Shown here piece by piece: positions 24,344 through 35,388 of a stretch of DNA of 64,000 nt. How positions within the stretch are numbered: position 1 is the stretch's first letter; every line of letters starts with the position of its first letter. Position numbers and translations under genes: made by a program. The DNA is from Aselliscus stoliczkanus (Eukaryota > Chordata > Mammalia > Chiroptera > Hipposideridae): positions 65,492,771 through 65,556,770 of the forward strand of contig CM066737.1 in the NCBI GenBank assembly GCA_033961575.1, given 5' to 3'. The notes beneath the pieces are model-generated. The model did no database searches. It saw only the letters and a program-made list of their open reading frames with translations, and had not been told where the DNA came from.

Positions 24344-24543
24344 AGTAGGGGGAATGGATAGGGACTGGAATGAAAATAAGACTTCTCACTTTATATGGCT
24401 TTGGTTTTTTTAAACTTATTTATGAATGTATTGCATTTTTATAAAAATAAAAACAAAACCAGTGAAATCTTGTTTGCATCACCTTGGTAAGAAACAGTAA
24501 TAAACCTAGAGGAGGAATTTATGTTTCTGCTTGGAGTAACTTG

Positions 24544-24567
24544 TTTCTTTCTTTCTTCTTTCTTTTC

Positions 24568-24642
<75 letters not shown>

Positions 24643-24655
24643 TTTCTTTCTTTCT

Positions 24656-24699
<44 letters not shown>

Positions 24700-24704
24700 T
24701 TTTT
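24544..24704. repeat. (TTTC)n tetranucleotide tract, ~160 bp
   Basis: Polypyrimidine tract dominated by TTTC/CTTT units, with interruptions near 24555-24570 and 24640-24660. It yields spurious frames of repeated Phe-Leu-Ser on one strand and Lys-Glu-Arg on the other. Confidence 0.97.
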
Positions 24705-24739
24705 GTAGCTGCTCAAAAAATATTGTTTAATGAATGAAT

Positions 24740-25295
24740 GAAGGAATCAGCTGAAATAGCCTGAATTAATAGCATATTTCATTTTTGTTTGGAAGGATAC
24801 AAGGAATGTACCCATGAATTGGTGAAAGGCTCCGTAAAGCTAAAGCAGGGCTCAGACATAGAATGAGCGACCTGGGTCTACTTGATGGCAGTTTGTTTCT
24901 TCTCTGAACTGACATGTCTGTGTTCTGTGGTACTGTGGAGAAATCAATTTGATTAAAATAAAGCTCATAGTTTGTAGTGGCATTTATAGCTGATTAACAA
25001 TTAAGTCCTCTCATCAGAAATGTAATACCCCAAAGTTCTTTCTTGTGCTGTGAATAATTTTCAATGTACCTGGCTGATGTTTCCTTGACAAAATAAAAAG
25101 AGGAAAAGCTTTTTAGGCCAATGTTCCCCTCATTAAACTTATGTACCCATCCACTAAAAGAGAAAACTTTGAAATTAGTACTTGAGAGTTTTATATTTTG
25201 ATGTTTGATGCTCTCCTGGAAAAAGTAGGATTTTATCCGAAGTTGAAAACAAACTCTGATTACTTCAACAGAAACACTGTCTTTGTTATACCATG
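24740..25295. other. No recognised feature
   Basis: About 550 bp without repeat signatures. Possibly single-copy. No coding frame. Confidence 0.45.
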
Positions 25296-25299
25296 AATT

Positions 25300-25857
25300 T
25301 TATTTTATTTTATTTTTATTATTATTATTAGTTACAGAGGTACAAAAAAATGCAATAGTTATCTTTTTCACCCCTTACAAAGTGACTACCCCCTCTCCCT
25401 CATCCATTGCCCCCCTCCCCCGATATCATACATATCTATTACAATTCCATTGACTCCATCCCCACACTATATTCCACATCCCATGACTACATATGTGTTA
25501 AATTATAGTTAACATCTAATATTTTCAGCGGCAGCTTCAGATGTACAGTGCAGTAGTCAGGCCACTACACCGTCCATGAAGTTGTCTCCCTAACAAGACA
25601 TGAGTCCATCTGGTCCCCTAAAAAAATATTTACATTATTGATTATATCCCCTAAACTGTCTCTTCTGTCTCTGTGGTAGTATTGTATTACCAGTTTATGT
25701 TGCCTCATCCCTTCCCCTTCTCCCTCATGCCCATCCCAGTCCCATCTAGCCCTTATCAGTTTTTCCTTTGTGTCACTAAGACTATTCCTGTTTACATTGC
25801 TCATTTATTCAGTTCTTTAGATTCCACATATAAGTGAGATCATATGGTATTTGTCTT
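25300..25857 (-). mobile_element. L1 3' end, minus strand (type B)
   Basis: Reverse complement of the G-rich L1 3'UTR: 'ccccctctccctcatccatt', 'cattgcccccctcccccgat', then 'ccacatataagtgagatcat', ending at the start of the 3'UTR or ORF2 end. A weak duplication TGAATTT may flank it. Confidence 0.88.
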
Positions 25858-25929
25858 GAATTTAAATCATTTCTCCCACTTTTTTTGGAGCTTTTGAATA
25901 TGTATTAAATTTCAATATATCCAAGGAAG

Positions 25930-26050
25930 TGGGGATCATTATCTCCTTTGTAATGATGATAATGCCAAGGGAGAAAGAATGACTTGCTGAGGGCACAGTG
26001 AGTCAGCAGCATAGTCAGAAACAAAGTCCTGGTTTCCTAATTAACAGGAT
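25930..26050 (-). mobile_element. MIR SINE, minus strand
   Basis: 'atgacttgctgagggcacag' and 'gaaacaaagtcctggtttcc' match the MIR core on the minus strand. Confidence 0.6.
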
Positions 26051-26639
26051 GGTGGTCTTACTGCCCAGGCTTATGCATTTATCTTAGGTCCCTTGGCACT
26101 GGTGGGGCAGCTTGGATAAGGTGACAATAGTATTCTGAATTGTTGCAGCTCTGGTAACCCCTGCTGCCTCAATGTATTTGCTGTCTATAATTACATATTA
26201 GTAATCCTGAAAATAAGTGAAAATGGGAATAAGGTCATGAAGATGCATATTCATATAATCATCTGCCATGTAATTTATAGCTTCTTTAAACACACAAACT
26301 CTAAAGGCAGCACACAGCCAGAGCACGTACACTGCAACTGCCATGCAGAATGAAAGACCAGTGTGTGAGGGGCAAGGAAAACAGCTACACAATGTTCCTT
26401 CATTTTCTTCTCCACTGGCCACTTTTTTTTTTAACTTTTTCTTTATGCACGAGGTCAGTTGAAACACAAAGCAAGCTGCTGTGGGCCATTGTGACCTATC
26501 CACAAAAGAGCTTCTCCTATTACTATGCTATAATATTCACTTCATTCCCACTTCACCTCTTGGCTTTTCAATCCTGAATGAAGGAAATAAAATTTGTAGC
26601 AGAATATGGAAGCTTTTTTGCTTTTGCATTCTTATTACA
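26051..26639. other. No recognised feature
   Basis: No repeat or gene identified. Small open frames on both strands (26198-26577) lack family signals. Confidence 0.45.
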
Positions 26640-27032
26640 GAGACATGAGTATCATGTTCCCCTGTCATCAATTTTTCCTCTCTCTACTGAGTCTTGCCAA
26701 TATTTCAACATGATATTAAGAAAGAGAAATCTTGACCCTACTTTCTACTCCAACAATACCTACTTTTTCTCTTTCCTTTTATAGTAAACTCCTCAAAAGT
26801 GTGATTCATATCAGCCTTTTCCAGTTTCTTTTCATTTTATCTTGAACTCATTTCAGGCGGGCTTCATCATGATTTGTTCATTAAATTGGATGTGTCAAGG
26901 TTACCAATAAGGCCCAAATTCAGTGAGCAGTATTCAGTGCTCATTTTAATTGACCTTTCAGCAGCATTTGACACAGATGGTAGCCCCTCCTCCTCCAAAT
27001 TTTGTTTCTCAATTTGTATTCAGGATGCCATA

Positions 27033-27719
27033 TGTGGTCTAACAATTAAGTTCGTGAACTTGTTGCAATGATGTTGCTAACTTTTTTTTTATATCAGAGG
27101 GATTGTTCATTATCAGTGTGTATCAACTGGACAAACAGTTAACCAAGTTTACTATTCGGAAGTGCTAAAAAGGCTGCATGAAAAAGTTAGACAACCTAAA
27201 CTTTTTGCCAATTCATGGCTCTTGCATCATGACAATGCACCAGCTCACAGGGCACTGTCTGTGAGGGATTTTTTAGCCAGTAAACAAATAACTGTTTTGG
27301 GACACCCCTCCCTACTCACCTCATCTGGCCCTCAATGACTTCTTTCTTTACTCAAAGATAAAGGAAATATTGAAAGGAAGACATTTTTTTTTTGGAGGGT
27401 AGTGTCACTGACCCTCACATGTGGTACCCGAACCGGGGCCACTGGCTTCCCAAGCCAGCGCTTAACCACCGCACCACTCAGCCGGACCGAAAGGAAGACA
27501 TTTTGATGACGTTCAGGACATCAAGGGTAATATGACTATAGCTTTGATGGCCATTCCAGAAAAAGAGTTCCTAAATTGTTTTGAAGGGTGGACTGGGCAC
27601 TGGCGTCAGTGCATAGCTTCCCAAAGGGAGTACTTTGAAGGCGACCATAGTGATATTCAGCAGTGAAGTATGTAGCACTTTTTCTAGGATGAGTTCATGA
27701 ACTTAATTGTCTGACTTCA
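27033..27719 (+). mobile_element. Mariner family M1, second copy (570 bp plus SINE)
   Basis: TA-flanked (27031-27032, 27720-27721) copy with termini around AACAATTAAGTTCGTGAACT. It has the same internally deleted transposase C-terminal half as the copies at 11639 and 48294: 'acaatgcaccagctcacagg' region, then KGWTGHW-type end. Inserted in L2 and itself carrying a SINE at 27388-27488. Net length without the SINE and its duplication is about 570 bp. Confidence 0.88.
27372..27504 (-). mobile_element. tRNA SINE in mariner, minus strand, 16-bp TSD
   Basis: Short SINE with TSD GAAAGGAAGACATTTT at 27372-27387 and 27489-27504. The head 'cagccggacc' is at the right end and the T-run tail at the left. 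Confidence 0.92.
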
Positions 27720-28079
27720 TACACTTTTAATTTTCTTCCTATCTTACTGCCCACTTGTTCTCCATCTCCTTTGCTTGTCCCTCTTCATCAGCAGATCTTA
27801 AAACACTGAAGTGACAAAGGGCTCAATACTTGGTCTTTTTCTTCCATCTAAACTCATGTCTCTAAACACATTCCATATATTGAATAAGTTCCAGTTGAGT
27901 ATATCCAACTCAGGACCCTCCTCTGAAACTCAGGCTAATATAGTCAGCTGTATATTCTATGCCTCTCCTGGATATTTAATAAACAATCTCAAAATCTTCA
28001 TATTTGAAACCAATGCCCTAATAAATTCCCCTAAATCTGCTATTTCAGAAGTCTTCCTCATTTCAGTTAGTGGCTAGGT

Positions 28080-28212
28080 CATCCTTCCAGTTTTTTTTTG
28101 TTTTTTTTTGAGGGCAGTGTCACTGGCCCTCATATGTGGGACCCGAACCGGAGCCGCTGGCTTCCCAGCGCTTAACCACCGTGCCACTCGGCCGGCCCCA
28201 TCCTTCCAGTTT
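28080..28212 (-). mobile_element. tRNA SINE in L2, minus strand, 14-bp TSD
   Basis: TSD CATCCTTCCAGTTT at 28080-28093 and 28199-28212. A few bases of the anticodon-arm region are missing compared with its relatives ('gctggcttcccagcgctta'). Confidence 0.92.
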
Positions 28213-29051
28213 CTTAAGAACAAATCCTTAGAGTCATGTTTTACCGTGTTTCTTTCACACACTAAAATCCAAATCTATAAGCAAGTAAATCCTCTGTGCT
28301 CTACCTTCAAAATATAGTACATCCAGAATCTTACTATCTTCATCACCTCCACTGCCTATAGTCTGTCCTTTATTATTGCTGAGCATCCTAACTGAAGTGC
28401 CTGCTGCTGTCTTTGTCTCCTTTCCATCTCTTCTCAGCACAGCAGTCTGAATGAACCTGCCAAAACTGAAGCCAACTCATGTCATGACCTTACTTTAGAG
28501 TCTTCCAGTGAAAGAGGGGAAAATTTTAAGATATTTTTAAAGACTTTTGATACTACTCCAAATAAATGCCAAAGTAAATTGATAAATGACCTAGCCCCGT
28601 AACCTATATGACATCATCTCCTACTACTCTCCCTATTTCTCACTCTACTCCAACTGTTTCCAAAACTGTGCACCAGGTATGGATCTGCCTAATGGCTTTG
28701 CACTTATTATTTTCTCTACCTGGGAAACTCTTCGTTCAAATATCTATGTAATTCACTCCCATACTTCATTCATGTCTCTAGTCAACAGTCAACTTTTCAG
28801 AGACCTTTTCTGGCAACCTGATAAAAAATTGTAAACTTAACATTTTCTCCCTCTGCACTTATTGCCATCTTGAATACTATATATTTTAATATTATGTAGT
28901 TTATTTTCTGTCTCTTTCCACTAGGCTCAGCAAGTTAGAGATATTGTTTCTATTGTGTCTACTCTTGGCACAAAGGAGTGCTTATTCATATTGAGTGAGT
29001 GATTGGATAAATGAATTTTTGGGTAATAGCAAACTAGTATTTTATATAATG

Positions 29052-29800
29052 CAGCAATTAGCTCCTGCTACATAATAAACCGCTCCAAAAGTTAGTGGTT
29101 TAAAACACTTATTGGGTGCGCGGGGGCAGCAACAGTACAAGACATGAACTCTGGGTCCAGGGGTGAGGAGGAAAAGGATGTGGCACACAGAGGGGAAATG
29201 GCTGCCGAAAACAAGCCAGAAAAACATTTCCCAAAGTGTATGCTGCGGAACTAGCACCTACCATATTTTCCACACTGTGCCACCTCTAGAAGATGATCAT
29301 GGGAACAGCAATAGTAGTCATGTAAAAATCTTTTTACCAAAAAAGCTGCTTGAATGTCTGCTGAAATGTTCACGTTTACCTAAAAAGAGGCACCCTTGGA
29401 ACACTAATGAGAGATCATAACACAGCCGTCTTTTGGGGTTTTTTAATGTGTGACCCTTTACCTTTGATCTCCTAACCTACATTACCTTGGTAACCATTTA
29501 ATTTTTTTAATTTAATTTTTAAATTTTGGTGTACAAGCTGTAACATTTCATCTTTCAAAGTGTAACACTGATTTCTGCAAATAGCAATACATTTGCAAAA
29601 TACTGTCTTCATTTCCTCTATTAAAATTATTTGTTTTTTTTAAAACAACAACAACAACAACAACAACATTTATTTAGCTCATGATTTTATTTAGCAACAG
29701 TTTTGTCTGAACTCTAACTAGACAGTTTTGGTCCTGAATGGGCTAACTAATGCATTTTAGTCAGCTGCAGGTCAGCTAGGTAGTTTTCCTTCTCAGATTT
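29052..29800 (+). repeat. Ancient repeat interrupted by the CAMTA1 retrocopy
   Basis: 'ctacataataaaccgctcca' with 'gtggtttaaaacacttatt' (29066-29113) and, after the retrocopy, 'ctcatgattttatttagcaa' to 'ggtcagctaggta' (29678-29784) read as two halves of one old mammalian interspersed repeat. Family not named with confidence. Confidence 0.45.
29114..29668 (+). pseudogene. CAMTA1: Retrocopy of a short CAMTA1 transcript with an intact 80-codon frame
   Basis: Inside an old repeat lies a block with a CpG-rich start ('gggtgcgcgggggcagcaac') and an A/CAA-rich end (29640-29668). From the ATG at 29178 to the TAA at 29418-29420 is one uninterrupted frame of 80 codons. It begins MWHTEGKWLPKTSQKNISQS and contains EDDHGNSNSSHVKIFLPKKL and a WNTNE motif. 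This matches the N-terminus of CAMTA1, the calmodulin-binding transcription activator, up to the start of its CG-1 DNA-binding domain. After NTNE it departs from the known full-length protein, reads RS and stops. The following ~220 bp look like a 3'UTR with ATTAAA near 29620. This fits a retrocopy of a short isoform ending in an intron. No promoter is visible and expression is unknown. Confidence 0.78.
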
Positions 29801-30345
29801 ATCTCACTGCAAATGAAGGAAACATTGGCAACTTGGCCATATGCCTGTCACCATTGAGAAAACTATTCCAAGCTGTTCACCTGTTACATAGACAGGGTTC
29901 CGAGAGACAGTAGAAATGGGGAAGGCCTCTCAAGACCTAGGCTGGGAACAGATATATCAGTTCAGCCACATTCTATTGTTCAAAGACAGTCCAAGAATAA
30001 CTCATATTTAAGGACTGGAGAAATAAACTCTGACTCTTAATGGAAGGAGTTGCAAAATCACATTGCAAAGGGGCATAGATACAGCCATTTTTGCAAATAA
30101 TCTACAACTGCAGGCTACCAAGAAAAGATCAGAAATCTTTGCCAGCTAGCTCTCTGGGCTAGAAATAAATGACCAACTCTCCCAAGTGGTTCAGCATAAA
30201 CCAAGAATTAATAATCTCTTCGTATCCATGTGTCTTTCAATGAGAACAGCTTTCCATTTAAATAATCTGATTTTCTACTTTTTTATGTCATTTATGACTC
30301 TGGATCAATATTGTGAAACAACATAATAGAATGGAATAAAAATGG
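29801..30345. other. No recognised feature
   Basis: No coding frame or repeat that I can name. Confidence 0.4.
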
Positions 30346-30359
30346 AGATTTTTAACACT

Positions 30360-30840
30360 GAAAATTCCATTTTTATTTTTTATTTATTTATTTATTTATT
30401 TTTGACTTTTATTTTATTTTATTTTTATTTATTTTTAAAAAAGATTTTATTGGGGAATTGGGGAGGAGAACAGTGTTGGGGAATCAGGAAAGGGGAACAG
30501 CCAAGTTGTTGTCCTTTTGTTCTTCAGTATAGTTGTGGAGGATGCAGCTTTACTGGCCCGTGTTGGTATTATGATCACTGTGATCTTCCTAGTTGAGGCA
30601 GTCAGTTGCAAGTCTATGGACTGCCACTCATTGTGACTCACGGCAGCTCACAAAAGCTCATGCCAGCTGCCGGCTGGCCCCACTGCAGCCTACAACATTG
30701 CCGGTGACTCACGGCAGTCCATCTCCAGGTGGAGCTGTTGTTCACAATCTTAGCTGTAGAGGGCACAGAGTCACTGGCCCTCATGTGGGATCCAAACCAG
30801 GGCCCTGCTGCTCAGAGCTGGCATCCCAAGCCAACCCTTT
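30360..30840 (-). mobile_element. Composite SINE, minus strand
   Basis: Minus-strand copy of the long SINE seen at 16336. T-rich tail with ATTT expansion at 30364-30445, then 'ttggggaattggggaggaga', the GC-rich body and the tRNA part at 30755-30835. The head is degenerate. No TSD resolved. Small open frames within it are chance. Confidence 0.85.
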
Positions 30841-30864
30841 TTTTTAAAAATTATTTTATCATGA

Positions 30865-31966
30865 AATAAACATTTAAAAAAAATTAGTTTCAGATATAAA
30901 ACGTGCAATAGTTATACTTTTAACCCCTCAAAGTGACAGCCCCCCTCCCCCAATTTGCCACCACACTCCTCACCCCCATATCATACATATCTATTACAAT
31001 TCCTTTGACTCCCTTCTACAGTATACTCTACATCCCATGACTATCTATATATTCAATTACAGTTCGCATACAATAACACACAACATCAGTTTCAGATATA
31101 CAGTGCAATGATCAAGCCTCTTCTCCATCCATGAAGTGGTCTCCCTAACAAGACATGTGACCATCTGACACCCCACAAAATATTTACAACATTTTATTTC
31201 CCCAAACTGTGTTTCATATCCCTATGGCAATACTGCAGTTACCTATCTATGCTGTCTAATCCTTTCCCCTTCTCCCTCATCCCCACCCCTCTCCCAACTA
31301 GCAACCATCAGATTTTCCTCTATATCTATGAGACTGTTTCTGTTTACTTTGCTCATTCATTCAGTTTTTCAGATTCCACATATAAGTGAGATCATATGTT
31401 ATTTGTCTTTCTCCGACTGACTTATTTCTCTTAAAGTAATAGTCTCTAGGGCCATCCATATCATTGCAAATGGTACGATTTCATTCTTCTTTATAGTGAA
31501 GTAAAACTCCATTGTATAAATGTACCACAGTTTCTTAATCCAGTCATCTACCGATGGCCATTTCGGTTGTTTCCAAGTCTTAGCTATTGTAAATAGCGCT
31601 GCAATAAACACAGGGGTGCATATATTTTTTCAAATTAGCATCTTGGATTCTTCTGGATAGATACCCATGAGTGGAATTGCTGGGTCATATGGCAGTTCCA
31701 TTTCCAGTGTTTTGAGATACCTCCATACTGATTTCCATAATGGCGGCACCAATTTGCAGTCCCACCAACAGTGCACCAGGGTTCCCTTTTCTCCACACCC
31801 TTGCCAGCACTTATTGTTTGTTGATTTATTGATGATAGCCATTCTGACCAGAGTGAGGTGGTATCTCATTGTGGTTTTTATTTGCATTTCTCTGATGATT
31901 AGTGAGGTTGAACATTTTTTTCATATGACTGTTGGCCATCTGTATGTCTTCTTTAGAGAAATGCAA
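30865..31966 (-). mobile_element. L1 3' end, minus strand (type B)
   Basis: 3'UTR at the left ('taacccctcaaagtgacagc', C-rich 30940-30985), then ORF2 C-terminus to 'tatgtcttctttagag'. The frames at 31399-31611 and 31630-31887 are the ORF2 end, broken near 31620. It abuts a plus-strand L1 at about 31970. Confidence 0.92.
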
Positions 31967-31969
31967 CCA

Positions 31970-34034
31970 AGCACATGTAACTTTGTAGTTCCTACCAGGT
32001 AGCACCAGGCCAGTCATAGGCAAGGCCTAAATTGGCCTGCATTGGAGACCCTCCCAAAAGACACCAGAAATAACACACTCAGAGTCCACCTTCGGACCAT
32101 ACCAGGGTATTACCTGGTTAGCCCCACAAGCGGCACACCCAAAGGGTAGCCTCAACAGGCAGAAGAGTTTGCAGGGGCAAATCCTCCTCTGAGGGCTCAG
32201 CCCCCATACAGCAGCTCATACACTGTGAGCATAGCCATTCCTCACAGTTTGTCAGCCTGGAGTCAATCCCATACACTGACACACCAAAAGCAATCAGGTC
32301 TCAACTACAACAGAAGAATATACACAATACACACAAGGGAAACTCCTGGAAAACACACACAGGAGATCAGGGAGACTGTGCATTTGGGCTACACAGGATA
32401 CCACATAAGACCACCCAGCAAAGACTGAAAGACATCAGACACCCACCTAATACATAGAGAAAACACAGAGTGACACCTAGAATGAGGAAGCCAAGAAACA
32501 TACCCAAGACAAAAAATACAGGAGAAACCTCCAGAAATAGAATTAAATGAAATGGAGGCAACCAGCCTACCAGAGACAGAGTTTAAAATACTGATTATAA
32601 GAATGCTTAAGGAACATAGTGAGAATTTCAACAAGGTGATAGAAAGCATTAAGAAGGACATATAAACCATAAAAATGAACCAGCCAGAAATAAAAAATAC
32701 AATAAATGAGAAGAATACACTAGAGAAAATCAACAGTAGAATAGATGAAGCAGAGGATTGAATCAGTGATTTAGGAGACAAGGTAGAAAAAAACACCCTA
32801 TTGGAAAAACAGAAAGAAAAAGTAATAATAATGAAGTTTTCTGTGTATTTTTTTGAAAATACAAACAAAATTGACAAACCTTTAACCAGACTCATCAAGA
32901 AAAAAGACAGAGGACCTAAATAAATAAAATCAGAAATGAATGAGAAGTGAAAACAGACACCACAGAAATACAAAAAATTTTAAGAAAATACTAAGAGCAA
33001 TTATATGCCAACCAATTAAACATTCTGGAAGAAATGGATAAATTCCTAGAAGCATACAATCTTCCAAGAATGAATCAAGAAGAAATTGAAAATCTGAACA
33101 AATTACAACTAACTAAATCAAATCATTAATCAACCAACAAACTTGCAACAAATAAATGTCTTAGACCAGATGGCTTCACTGGTGAATGTTACCAAACATT
33201 CAAAAAAGAAGTAACACCTATCCTTCTAAACTATTCCAAAAAATCCAAGAGGAGGGAAGGCTCCCAATCTCATTGTATGAGACCACCATTACCCTGATTC
33301 CAAAATCAGACAAAGACACTACTAAAACAAAAACAAAATCTATAGGCTAATATCCCTAATGAATATAGATGCAAAACCCCTCAACAGAATATTGGCAAAC
33401 ATAATTCAGCAATACATTAAAGAAATCATACATCGCAATCAAGAGGGATTCATTCCTGGTAAGCAAGATTAGTTCATAATCCACAAATCAGTTAACATGA
33501 TACACCACATAAACAAAATGAAAAATAAAAATCCTATGGTCCTATCAATAGATGCAAAAAAAGCATTTGACAAAATCCAGCATCCATTTATGATAAAAAC
33601 TCTCAGCAAAGTGGGAATAGAGGGAACATAACTCAACATAATGCAGGTCATATATGACAAACCCACTAATATTATACCTAATGGGGAAAAGAGAAAAGCA
33701 TTCTCCTTAAGATCAGGAACAGGAAAAGGATGCCTACTTTCACCACTTTTATTCAACATAGCACTGGAAGTATTAGCAACAGTAATTGGACTAGGAAAAA
33801 AAAGGAACCCAAGGGAAAGAAAGAAGTCAAATGGTCATTATTTGCAGATGACATGATGCTATATAGAGAGAACCCCAAAGATTCCATCAAAAAACTATGA
33901 GAATTGATAAATGAATTTAGTAAAATACCAGGACACAAAATTAATTTTAGGAATTGGTTGCATTTTTATACACCAATAAGGAACTATCAGAAGGAGAAAT
34001 TTAAAAAATAATCCCATTGATAATAGCATCAAGG
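31970..34034 (+). mobile_element. L1 with 5'UTR, partial ORF1 and partial ORF2 (internally deleted)
   Basis: 5'UTR-like sequence lies to about 32500. It is followed by the decayed start of ORF1 ('aaacctccagaaatagaatt', coiled-coil-like text to about 32825). The sequence then jumps to ORF2 upstream of the RT domain ('attgacaaacctttaaccag', 32869) and runs through RT ('tttgcagatgacatgatgct' at 33841 is the YADD-region equivalent), stopping at 'attgataatagcatcaag'. The endonuclease part of ORF2 and the ORF1 C-terminus are absent. Many stops; an older, different subfamily from the element at 42757. Confidence 0.82.
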
Positions 34035-34499
34035 CACCATGACAGCACAACTAAAGGCACTCAAGAAAGAGGACTTCGGCTTGATCACTGCACTGTACAA
34101 CTGAAGCTGGTGTTGTATAGTATTGTATGCCAACTGCAACTGAATATGTGGGTGGTCACGGGATGTGGAGTATACTGTGGAGGGGAGTCAGGGGAGTTGT
34201 GATGGATATGTATGATATGGGGGGGAGTGGGGTGGTGAACTGGGGGAGGGGGGTTTTCACTTTGGGGGGTAAAGAGTATAACTATTGTATTGTGTTGTAC
34301 ACCAAAAACTAATAAAATAAAATAAAATAAAAAAAAAAAGAAAGAGGACTTCCAGAATTGCTTCAGAAAGTGGCAAGAATGGTACAAGTCTGTTCAAAGC
34401 AAGGGGAATTATTTTGAGGGGTATTAATGGCAATGTGTTTTTTACTTTAATACATTTTTAAAAATATAAACAGTCATCATATTGTTTGATCACACCTTG
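34035..34499 (+). mobile_element. Foldback mariner family M2, right arm only, split by an L1
   Basis: 'gacagcacaactaaaggcac', then after an L1 insert 'cttcagaaagtggcaagaat', 'ttttgaggggtattaatggc' and the terminal 'ttgtttgatcacaccttg' at 34482-34499. It equals the 3' arm of the elements at 35389, 47994 and 62039. The left arm is missing at the junction with L1 ORF2. Confidence 0.82.
34064..34352 (+). mobile_element. Short L1 3'UTR in mariner, 14-bp TSD
   Basis: TSD AGAAAGAGGACTTC at 34064-34077 and 34339-34352. About 260 bp of type B 3'UTR with G-rich runs at 34219-34255 and 'gtgttgtacaccaaaaacta' before the A tail. Confidence 0.93.
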
Positions 34500-35385
34500 T
34501 AGCCATATTAAAAAATGCTCAATGTCACTAATCATTAGAGAAATGCAAATAAAAAACACAATAAGAACTACCTCACTCCTATCAGCATGGCCATCATCAA
34601 TAAATCAATAAACAACAAGTGTTGACAAGGATTTGGAGAAAAGGGAACCCATGTGCACTGTTGGTGAGACAACAAATTGGTGCAGCCACTATGGAAAACA
34701 GTATGGAAGAGGCTCAGAAAATTAAAAACAGAACTACTTTATGACCCAGAAATTCCACTCCTGGGTATTTATTCAAAGAAATCCAAAACACTAATTCAAA
34801 AAGATATATTCACTCCTATGTTTACAGCAGCACTATTCACAGTAGCCAAGATATGGTAAAAAACAAAATGCCCATAAACATATGATTGAATAAAGAAATG
34901 GTGGTACATTTATACAATGGAGCATTACTCTGCCATTAAAAAGAATGAAACATTACCACTTGCATCCATATGGATGAATGTAGACGATATTATGCTAAGT
35001 GCAATACATCAGACTGAGAAAGACAAATACCATATGATCTCACTTATATGCGGACTCTAAAGAACAGAATAAATGAACAAATAAAACAGAAATAGACTCA
35101 TAGATACACAGAACAAACTGATGGTTGATAGATGGGAGAGGGTTTGGGGAGATGGTGAGAAAGGTAAAGGGACTAGGAAGAATGAATTGGTAGTCACAAA
35201 ACAGTCATGGGGATATGAAATACAATATGGGAAAGAGAGTCAATAACGTTGAAAAAACTATGTATGGTGCCAAATGAGTACTAGACTTATCAAGATCATT
35301 TTTTACATGATATAAATGACTACCCACTGCACTGTACAACCAAAACTAACTAATATAAAATAATATTAATTGCCAAATATATATA
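34500..35385 (+). mobile_element. L1 3' end
   Basis: ORF2 C-terminal text from 'aaaaaatgctcaatgtcact' (34512), through a frame at 34677-34859 that contains the L1 '[10 protein letters not shown]' region, then a 3'UTR to about 35370. It could be the distal part of the L1 ending at 34034, with the intervening ORF2 lost around the mariner. Confidence 0.85.
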
Positions 35386-35388
35386 TAT

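Larger units (their letters stand above)
26640..29000 (+). mobile_element. Long L2 LINE remnant, split by a mariner and SINEs
   Basis: One L2 copy whose order continues across two insertions. 26820-27032 includes an RT fragment reading LIDLSAAFDT. 27722-28080 and 28213-29000 follow ('ctcaatacttggtctttttc', 'tatccaactcaggaccctcc', 'cttcaaaatatagtacatcc', 'tgcctaatggctttgcactt', ending around 'agtgagtgattgg'). Frames are broken throughout. Unusually long for an L2 fragment. Confidence 0.8.

Noticed and set aside
24544..24704. CRISPR-like or satellite array
   Set aside because: Unit is 4 bp with no spacers; a microsatellite.
24484..24730. Phe/Leu/Ser-rich and Lys/Glu/Arg-rich frames
   Set aside because: Both are translations of the (TTTC)n tract in different frames and strands.
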